From Gelatoporia subvermispora B (lineage: Eukaryota > Basidiomycota > Agaricomycetes > Polyporales > Gelatoporiaceae): DNA of 12,475 nucleotides. The notes under the pieces were generated by a model, which was not told the DNA's origin, did not search any database, and worked only from the letters and a program-made list of their open reading frames with translations. The DNA is taken from positions 496,876 to 509,350 of the forward strand of contig KB445812.1 in NCBI GenBank assembly GCA_000320605.2. The letters are read 5' to 3'. Of the stretch, positions 1 through 7,260 are shown in pieces (position 1 is the stretch's first letter; every line of letters starts with the position of its first letter). The translations under genes were made by a program, and so were the position numbers.

Positions 1-1308
1 ACAACGGGAAATCTGCGGCCGGGGCGGGCGGACTGGAGGCAATCTGATATGTTGCCGAAAATGTAAATAAAATCGGAGTATAATAAATGATTCAGGCGGA
101 CATGGTCCGTTGTGCATTACAGGCGCCCGCCATGCATGGCAGTCATGCATGGCGGGCACTGGAGTGGATGGCGCTTTTCGTACATTGGCGGGCGCAGTGC
201 TTACAGTCATTGATGCATAGACCTGTAACGGTACTAAGCGTGACGAGCGTAACTGTTGATTGATAAAAGTCAAAACCTAAAATCAATCTAATCAGCTACC
301 TGTGCGGATCGGGTCAGTCGTTAGACCGGATACCTTACGCAGTTGTTCTTGTAGTAACAAGCTAATGCCAGAGATGAGTTGGAGACAGATATATAACCTG
401 CTACAACTTCTTGATAGATCACAAAACTGTGTAAGTTAATACACAGTAGAGGGCGAGTTAAAGATATAATAGATTCCGAGTATGAACTACTACCATCGTG
501 ATAGCTAGTTCAAGTTCAAGAGCGATGTTGCCTAGTTACAATAAACTAGAAGTGTTCTTACAAAAGTGACCCGTGTTAGTCACTGTGTAAGCTATAGATG
601 TAAGATGGTAAACTTTCAGAGTTTACCTAGTTCAAACACTATGTTCATTCTGATTCGTGGTGCTTCTGTTGCTGTTGTTCGGTTATGCAGTTGCCTTTCC
701 CCAACTTTCTGAGCCCTTTTTATAGGCAAAAGCATGTGGGAAAGGCACACAAATCAGGTAAACAAAGAGAGTATGAACAAAAGAAAAATGTGTACTGTAA
801 TAGGACAACAAAAGAAAATAGATGTTACTACATTAGTGCTACAATAAGGAGTCCATACCCAAATCGGGTGTATAATAGAATCTCCTTGTCCAATTCTGAC
901 TTTAACTGGGCCAGAGAGTTATTGTTCTCTTGTACGGGAGGGTCTTGATTCCTATTATTAGGCAGAAAAGGTCTTTTATACCCGCCGTCTTGCTTTGGTT
1001 CATTATTCGCCGTTTTTAGGTAACAAAGAAGACCTCTTGGTTTGGTCATCTATTGTGTTCCCATTTTGGCATGCAATAGCAAGTAGTGTCTATTGCTCGC
1101 TCCAAATGGAAACTACAGACCGAGTATGTACCAGAGATGTTACAATGTTACTCCCAGTACCATTTACTCAAGGTTATGCCTCCCGCTGCACCTTGTCCTT
1201 TCTGACCTTCTTCCACACTCGTCGCCATCTCCACACTCATGATTCTGGCCCGCTCGGCTTGCGCTCGAATGCGTGTATGATCCCTAGAATTTTCTATGGA
1301 TCAGCATG
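1..1308. other. Left flank without a convincing gene
   Basis: No open frame here has the composition or intron structure of the genes further right; the open stretches are short and have no recognisable motif. On the minus strand there are two TATA-like motifs, at 973-980 and 717-724, each followed by A/C-rich sequence. This could be promoter or LTR-type sequence, but I found no matching LTR partner, primer-binding site or gag/pol coding, so a solo LTR is only a guess. The first 220 bases are GC-rich and hold a strong palindrome, described separately. Confidence 0.5.
125..157. repeat. Perfect 14-bp inverted repeat with 5-nt loop
   Basis: Bases 125-138 (GCCCGCCATGCATG) are the exact reverse complement of 144-157, separated by GCAGT. 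The pairing stops at 124/158. Related words recur just downstream (GGCGGGCGCAGTG near 186-198 and CAGTCATTGATGCAT near 204-218), so the hairpin sits inside a small cluster of similar words. It could be a cruciform-forming end of a mobile element, or a simple local duplication; there is no nearby gene for which it would be a terminator. Confidence 0.8.
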
Positions 1309-2698
1309 CTAGTTTGTCATCTTAGGTGTGATGATAAGCCAATGGCCATCCTCACATTCATAGCCAGGGTCTATAACTTTCCACACCTCTTCCCCCGTGG
1401 AATTATCACGCACACGTAGCCAGTACTGAGACCCATCGGGATGTTCGTGCCAGAAGATGTCGCCCATTTGCATGCCGCAGCTCGGGTGTACCGATGGAGG
1501 GCATGCAAGTCGCCGAGGGCCTTGCGTTTTGAACCAAAATGTGTGCTGTCGTTCGTCATTGTCAGGCCCATTAGTTTGAATCGCACGTTTGTTCCTGTGG
1601 AGTTTCATCTGCACCCCAAAATGTGAGAGCAGTCCTGAGAATGCTAAGTGGCTAGTAGCTACTGACCAGTCCGTTCTGAGAGTCCACATCGAGAGCCTGA
1701 GCAACTCTCAAATTTGATCAAGAGACACATCTAGTCGAGGCACTGGTGCCAACAGGCTCAATCCGATTTTCCTCTGCATCATCGATCTGGGCCACTCTGG
1801 AATTTGATCGCGAAACACGCCTTGGGGTTACTATCAAAGTGCTGTTGACTGTCTCAGCCTGGTTCTCATCAGCACCGACGGCCTGCGCTGCTCTTGAGTT
1901 TGATCAAGCAACACGCCTGGTCGCTACAGCCGAAGCGAGGGGCGAGATTGACGTCAGTGTACACTTAGGTGGTGCAGTTGAAGCTGAAGGTAGACGAGAT
2001 CGTGATGGAGCTAGTACAGGGGACAAAGGTAGGTTCTTATGAGGAACAGGGCTCCTGCGGGGAGCTGGACTATGGGCAAATCTCCAGGGTAGAGGTGAAG
2101 CATCCCGCAATGATGGATGAAATTGTTCTGGGTCATCTAAGGAGGTGGCCGGTAGTGGAGGATATAAACGTTGCGACCCATCATCCGCCGAGACACTGTG
2201 ACGGGTGTTCACGAGGGATACTGCGTGTACCACGCAACTTCGTGGCAGTGGTGTCTTTGCAGATTTGTCTAACAAGGCGTCCTGTATCTCTTCTTCTTCG
2301 GAGGAATCTTTGTGAAGTCGAGTGCCTTTGATTTTGACCACACTATTGCTGTGAAGTGAATCACGGGTTAGCCAACAGAGAGACCCCCAAGGGGTGAACG
2401 GCGTCACTTACGAGTTGAAATCGTCATTGTGTGGTACAGCAATGGGGTTCAGAACTGTTGGAACTGCACTGCTTCCAGGAGGGACTCACGCTGAGAAGTG
2501 CAATATGGTTGGGAGTTGATGTCGTATCCTTGTAGAAGTAGAGAACACATGATTCGGTTCATGGCGAGATTGAGGTTGAGGCTGGTGCATACGTCGGTAG
2601 GAGAAGTAGCTCAGTAGAATAGTGAGGGTTATAGTACATGTTAAATAGAAGTGTGAGTTAGTTGGGGTGTCGAGCGTGTTGGTCATAGCAAACGACAT
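1309..2698 (-). pseudogene. Unrecognised repeat-bearing membrane protein gene, three in-frame TGA codons
   Basis: Three exons can be joined with consistent phase: 2698-2412, 2348-1667 and 1608-1309. Intron 1 (2411-2349, 63 nt) is textbook, with GTAAGT, GGCTAAC and TTCACAG. Intron 2 (1666-1609, 58 nt) has a weaker GTCAGT donor and GTGCAG acceptor. The joined frame is 423 codons. Residues 17-34 form a hydrophobic segment (FYLTCTITLTILLSYFSY), suggesting an N-terminal membrane anchor. A Glu-rich patch (SSEEEE) and a Ser/Pro-rich stretch follow, then three copies of a repeat of about 30 residues, then a C-terminal part containing GDIFWHEHPDGSQYWLRV. Three TGA codons interrupt the frame: 2488-2486 (codon 71), 1906-1904 (codon 244) and 1720-1718 (codon 306). 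Each could be a CGA changed by C-to-T. I do not recognise the family and assign no function. The ATG at 2698 was chosen because it precedes the hydrophobic segment; it lies 146 bp behind the WD40 gene on the same strand. The exon model is inferred, and intron 2 is its weakest part. Confidence 0.5.
1701..1928 (-). repeat. Three diverged in-frame coding repeats (96 and 90 bp spacing)
   Basis: Read on the minus strand, a motif of the form R-V-A/S-(R or stop)-S-N-S/L-R-A/V-A-Q occurs three times, anchored at codons 1906-1904, 1810-1808 and 1720-1718. The spacings, 96 and 90 bp, are both multiples of three, so the repeats stay in the frame of the surrounding gene. The middle copy has CGA (Arg) at the anchor codon; the outer two have TGA. 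The sequence between anchors is diverged but shares acidic residues (GADENQAE, DDAEENRIE). Confidence 0.65.
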
Positions 2699-2843
2699 CC
2701 GAGAACAAAGGCGATACCGACTTCTCGGCACGTAGTACAGGCTCTGGCTGCGAATACCAGATGAAGACCGTGATGCGAACACGATTCCGTCGCCAGTTTA
2801 GATGCAAACAGCTGCTCAAGTAGTTGTGGAGAGTACAAAGGGG

Positions 2844-4455
2844 CTACCGAGTCTCGAGCTCGGAGTATGAGTACAGATCAAAGAAGTACAAATAAGCGCT
2901 AATCAACAACATGGACACGCTCAACCACAGCGCGGTCGACATGAGCCTACAGAGAGCATGCGTATATCCATTCAGCTCCACAGTAGTATTGACTGGATCA
3001 GCATGTACCTTGTCACAGAATATGGCCATACCTGTAGAAGATGCATCGGAGGTGCCATTGCCTGTCCTTGCGAAACTCCACCGGCTGCCTAACAATGGTC
3101 GACAACATGGATGTAAGATTTTTAGTAATGCTGGCTCGAGGACGCAGCTTCAATCACCTACGAGCATCCCTAGTCTTCCATAATATAACTGCAGACGTGG
3201 TACCTCAATTAAAAATTCCCGTAGCGATAAAGAAGTCATCAGACATCACTTGATAATGTGCCTGGGTGGTTTAGTCAAGAGGATTTAGGTGATGCTGAGC
3301 ATCACATACCACAATCCCAAGGACACAGGTCTTATCTATAGTAGGTTTCAGCTGAAACAGGACACAGAGCATTGATGGATTGAGGATCATACCGCCTATA
3401 TCCAATGTCTGTTTCCCACATGAATAGATATCCCATAAATTGAGCAATCTGTGCAATGTGCCACCGATGACGGCACAATCTCCATGTACGATTGTAACAG
3501 GTGTAGGACTCTCACCGCTGATGTCCTGTTTGAAGGAGAAGAGTGGTCCGATCTCCACTAGCCCTTTTAATTTGAAGAGCTCAAATCTGGTGAGCATGTT
3601 GGAGACGACAAGCATATGGCCATCCTTGCTCAAATTTGCGTTGGCGCTTTGTTAGGTTTTAGAGCCATCCAGTACTGCTCAAGCGGGAGACTTTAACTCA
3701 TATTTGACCTTGCACAGAGGTTCCACCAATGCGCCTGAATGTGCGAGCTTCAAATGCCCTATACAATAATCAGACAAATTAGGGCCGTAGATATGTGGGC
3801 AGATGGGCAGATAATCTCACGCGATTCCGTGACTCATGTAGGTCATGACGAGAACAGATGGGTATGAAGTGATCGATGTCCAGTGTAGGCTGGTAACGAT
3901 GATATCACACGCGGTGGTGTAGGAGCTGCACCGAGGGGGGTTGATGTTTGCCATCATGACCCATGAACCTAGAAATCATGGGCATGGATTCTGTTGCTCC
4001 AAGCAGCTTTGACTCACCGTTGGATTTCAGTGCCCAAACTTTGAGTTCTTTGTGCGCGCCAGAGGCGAGATGGGTGCCATTGAACGCAAGGCATTCGACA
4101 GGGTAGCAGTGAGCCCAAAAGCCGTCCAGTTTTAATAGGCTCTGCCCACTATATTTGTGACCCAGGCTTTGATACGACTATAAATGTAGCGTACCGTGGA
4201 AATAGTCAAGGATGCAATTGTACCATCCTTCATGCCACAGACCAGACGTTCAGAGGGGTCGATCCACACCACAGTGAGGATCGCGCTTTTCCCAGAGAAG
4301 ATGTACATCAACTTACCGGAGCGTACAACCCAAATACAGATTCGTCCATCGAGCCCAACTGAGGCCAGGTATTCACCATTGGGACTGAAGGCGACAGTAG
4401 TGACTGTGTCCAAGTGGTGCAGCAACTGAGCATATTGCTGGTATTGCAGTGGCAT
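2844..4455 (-). pseudogene. WD40-repeat protein with C-terminal membrane segment, inactivated
   Basis: Seven exons join in phase: 4455-4195, 4141-4018, 3968-3821, 3758-3702, 3646-3310, 3261-3162 and 3088-2844 (TAG stop at 2846-2844). The product would be 423 codons long. WD40 blades are visible: residues 13-42 (HLDTVTTVAFSPNGEYLAS, ending CIW), a second blade with CGMKDGTIASL, exon 2 with CLAFNGTHLASGAHKELKVW, exon 5 with LSKDGHMLVVSN and VIGGTLHRLLNLWDI, and exon 6 with FFIATGIFN and AVILWKT. Residues about 391-412 (LWLSVSMLLISAYLYFF) form a likely membrane helix near the C-terminus. This matches a family of WD40 proteins of unknown role common in Agaricomycetes; a scaffold for protein binding is the general WD40 role. 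Two lesions break it: TGA at 3207-3205 (codon 328) inside the last blade, and the donor of intron 4, which reads ATGAGT (3701-3696) where GTGAGT is expected. Introns 1-3, 5 and 6 have GT...AG ends and are 48-73 nt long. Intron 4 also has an unusual AAG acceptor. Confidence 0.8.
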
Positions 4456-4727
4456 TATGTAGAAAGGAGCATGAACACGTGTCGTGGAACAGTATCCCAG
4501 AGGACAGGTTTAACTGGAGCAGGGTAGCAGCACTCGAAACTGATGGACTCGGAGGAGCTGACTGTTGAGCGGAAGAGCTAAGTGGCTAGGCCGGGCCGTC
4601 ACCGTCGCACTGCAGCCACCAAGTACAAATATTTGGTAGCTCATTTTGCGAGAGTGCCAACTTTGCTCACAGTGCATCAGATCCACTACATCAATCACAT
4701 GCAATGAATACCACTACAGAAGAGGAT

Positions 4728-5072
4728 TTAGACCGTGGCAGCAGATGAGTCTGAGCTCTCGCCGGAAGACGTGGAGTGTTGGTATCTCTGAACTCTCCTC
4801 TTCTTTCCCCTCGGTTCATTGTCACTTCTCTCTATAACCTGATTCATCAATACATCTGAATCTATATTATCCTTTTCCACTTGGCACCATGCATCGACGA
4901 CCTCCTGGTATGATTTCAGCAGGACGTGAATGACCTTATTCCTGAGATCCAGCCCGATGGTTCTCAAATCCGATATCACACTTTGAAGGAGAGGACAGAG
5001 CTCCTCTTCCATGTACTGGCAGCACTTCTGGTAGCTGGCACCGTATCTAATGACTAAATGCAATGTGCACAT
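4728..5072 (-). CDS. Last exon of an unrecognised protein gene
   Basis: An open stretch of about 114 codons ends with TAA... at 4728. From RYGASYQKCCQYMEEE onward it looks like real coding: amphipathic and mostly helical (ISDLRTIGLDLRNKVIHVLL), followed by a basic patch (GKKRR) and a Ser/Asp-rich tail (STSSGESSDSS). I do not recognise the family. The exon probably begins inside the open stretch, near 5053, after an ATTTAG acceptor or a frameshift, because the sequence just upstream reads better in another frame (ELLSAIQANVHIAF, 5097-5056). The gene lies in tandem with the WD40 gene, 272 bp upstream of its ATG. It could be the 3' part of a decayed gene. Confidence 0.4.
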   Translation of the reverse strand: MCTLHLVIRYGASYQKCCQYMEEELCPLLQSVISDLRTIGLDLRNKVIHVLLKSYQEVVDAWCQVEKDNIDSDVLMNQVIERSDNEPRGKKRRVQRYQHSTSSGESSDSSAATV

Positions 5073-5398
5073 TAGCCTGAATAGCGCTCAGCAATTCGAA
5101 CAAACTTTAAACCCCACAAAGAACTTCTTTGTTACGGGGGTGTTACGGGAGCTTGGACAACATATATGGTCTCGCGGTCAGGGCACCCTGCTCAACTCCA
5201 AATCCATGTCGGTCAATCCCAGTTCCCCGACTTGTAAGAGTTGTCGCGAGTCTCTTGCACTGGTGCGTGTCCAGCCTCCAGATAGTCGAATGCGGTCTTA
5301 CTCATACTCATTACCTAGACTGCTCATTCGGTGCATGCTCGAGTGAGTTTCTTTGTTAATCATTGCACCGTTGCTCACTTCGCAAAACCGGAAACAAG
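5073..5398. other. Unresolved 5' exons of two head-to-head genes
   Basis: This stretch should contain the first exons of both the minus-strand gene ending at 4728 and the plus-strand F-box/LRR-type gene starting at or before 5399. On the plus strand a GTGAGT donor at 5343 and an AAG acceptor at 5398 would give a 56-nt intron, but the frame upstream of it has a TAG. On the minus strand several short open segments exist in different frames, for example LLQVGELGLTDMDLELSRVP and a separate ELLSAIQANVHIAF. A candidate 42-nt intron with a GTAACA donor separates two of them. No single exon model satisfies phase on either strand, so the sequence has probably decayed. Confidence 0.4.
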
Positions 5399-6390
5399 CC
5401 TGTCGTCAACATCAATAATTTGAGAGCCTTAGAAAACTTTGTAGCACTTGCAACTTGTGGCTCTCTCATCGGTGCAGCCGCTCAGGACCTTCTGATTACC
5501 CTCCCTGCGTGTTCTGGCTATCTGGCGCGACTTCTTTGTTGCTGTCTACGACTAACTCCCAACCTGTAAGCACTTGTCCTGAATTTATCCTCGGATTCCC
5601 CTATTTCCATCCTCAACGATGTCATCTATCCAAAACTCAAGCTGTTCTCAACTAATCTCCCCCACCACACCATAGTCTCCTTCCTTCGTGTACATTCTTC
5701 AATTTCCTCCCTCACTCTTCTGTCTTGCGGACGGGGTCAAAGCTGTCCCCTCCGTGGACTGTCCCTTCCGCAAGTAACTGAGCTGCAAGCACCAGCCCGT
5801 TATCTCTGCGGTATCGCATGTGCTCAAGTCATCACTGCAATCGTAAATGTCACTTGTCACACATCGTTTTCACCCCTTCCAATTCAGAGACTCTCTGGAT
5901 CATCATTGTATTCCCTCATCATTGATTTCTTTCCAAAAGACTCTAATATCCTCGCATGAGTGGCGGCCGTTGCGCCAAATCTGCGAGAGCTGAAGCTCAA
6001 TGAGATGTCATGCTCACAGGTATGCTCTAAGATTATACTGCAAAGTCGTACTAATTCTGTTTACAGCGACCGAGGGGCTGCACCCCTTGGAACAACCTCC
6101 ACAGCTGGCATGGTGCATTACTGCACTTGCCCTTGCTGGAGAAGCTCATGCTAAGGGTGCTTGACCCCCTGACTTGCAGACACCGTACAGAACGGAGTTT
6201 GATTCTTGGATGGGTAAATGGCATAGGTCGGCGAGCTGTAGCTCATCCCACCCTCTCCCATGTCGGTCTTCTGCAGCAGGATTGTAGCAGCCCGCAGCAG
6301 CGGCTGAGCCACTAGTTCAAGAAGAATACAACCGAATGGGAGTGTGTTGCCTCTGTTCTGGTAGAACGTGCACACTCATTTTGTCTTTGA
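5399..6390 (+). pseudogene. F-box/LRR-type protein, C-terminal part, three nonsense codons
   Basis: Two exons, 5399-6019 and 6067-6390, are joined by a 47-nt intron with a GTATGC donor, a GTACTAATT branch point and a TTACAG acceptor. The frame is continuous over 315 codons except for three stops: TAA at 5567-5569 (codon 57), TGA at 5957-5959 (codon 187) and TAG at 6313-6315 (codon 290). The natural stop is TGA at 6388-6390. Leucine-rich segments such as LARLLCCCLRLTPNL, PKLKLFSTNLPHHTIVSFL, SSISSLTLLSCG and VAPNLRELKLNEM are typical of the LRR-like C-terminal part of Agaricomycete F-box proteins, which select substrates for SCF ubiquitin ligases. The F-box itself is not visible; it would lie upstream in the unresolved stretch. 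Context suggests the stops replaced CAA (Gln), CGA (Arg) and TGG (Trp), all single transitions. The coding sequence on both sides of each stop stays in frame, so decay looks recent or purely mutational. Confidence 0.75.
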
Positions 6391-7260
6391 GGCTACTGCG
6401 CGTCTTTGATCCTTTACTATTTTTCCTACTCTTCACCTCCCATCTCTGCATCTCATCTCGATATGTACATTGTACCAGGCTCCGTGTTCTTGAATGATCC
6501 GAAGACTCAATTATCAGATGTAACCGTGCTGCGTTGACACACATCACAACGCGGAGCTGACAATGTGGAAATGGAGAGCTATGCCACAGCGAACAAATAT
6601 TTAGTACGCGCCGTGAGCGCTACCCACGGATTTTGTGACATTGGCACTATCTGGATTCCAACACGACTAGGTTATCAGTTTCTCGCAAAAGCTTACACAG
6701 ATATGTGTGTTAAACTGCCGGACGACCTAAACATCTGACAACATTGCAAGTCTTATTTCACTGTACGCTCTAGAGCTACCAAGTTGCTCAGCGGTAGTGA
6801 TCTCACATGTACAGCGGCAAGTCTCATCCTCTGTGTGCTCTATCGAGATTCCTAGCAGTTGTGTACTCACGTGTGCAGCCTGCTAATCACATCGCAGACA
6901 CTGGAGTCTTATATTACCTCGGCGACCATGCTTGATACGACCGTCGTTTGGTGACACGCGTCGTTCGGTAATGTGCACCCTTATCCGTCCGGTACGGCGA
7001 CAGGCCCCTGAGCCTTGAGATCACCAGCCATATATCGTATCTAAAGTCATGTCTCCTCTCCACAGGCACGTGTCGGGTGTGCATGTCTTTCTGAGCGCTT
7101 CCGCTTCTGCCCCGGTATAAATGCCGCGCCACTTCCCCTTTGTTCCTTCCATCTCTCCCCCACTGCATCTTTGTAGCCCCTGCACAGGCGCAATCCAGAG
7201 GCTCAGCCCACACTCCTGATCCACCATCTTTTCACCCATTCTCTGTCGCTGGCCGGCAGA
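6391..7260. other. Intergenic region upstream of the 7261 gene
   Basis: No coding stretch with plausible composition was seen on either strand between the F-box-type pseudogene and the ATG at 7261. The right third looks like a promoter: E-box words CACGTG at 6868-6873 and 7067-7072, a TATA box at 7116-7121, and a pyrimidine-rich run from about 7130 to 7190. The left two thirds show nothing distinctive. Confidence 0.55.
7067..7190 (+). promoter_or_regulatory. Core promoter: E-box, TATA box and pyrimidine-rich start region
   Basis: CACGTG (7067-7072), the palindromic E-box recognised by bHLH factors, lies 44 bp before TATAAA (7116-7121). A C/T-rich tract (ACTTCCCCTTTGTTCCTTCC and onward) follows, which in fungi commonly marks transcription start. 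The first ATG after it, at 7261, opens the next gene. The arrangement is seen directly; factor binding is inference. Confidence 0.6.

Noticed and set aside
400..1150. Possible solo LTR of a copia-type retrotransposon on the minus strand
   Set aside because: TATA-like motifs at 973-980 and 717-724 are suggestive, but no paired LTR, convincing primer-binding site or internal coding was found.
685..1312. Several open frames in the left flank
   Set aside because: They are short, overlap on both strands, have no typical introns and show no family features.
1718..1906. TGA as a recoded codon (selenocysteine or readthrough)
   Set aside because: TAA and TAG lesions occur in the neighbouring F-box-type gene, one repeat copy has CGA at the same codon, and no recoding structure is visible. 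Mutation explains all of them more simply.
1746..2042. Plus-strand open frame with repeated A-T/A-L-E/K-F-D motif
   Set aside because: It is the mirror of the minus-strand repeats. The minus strand has a textbook intron (2411-2349) and long continuous coding, while the plus frame is closed by a stop just upstream and lacks exon structure.
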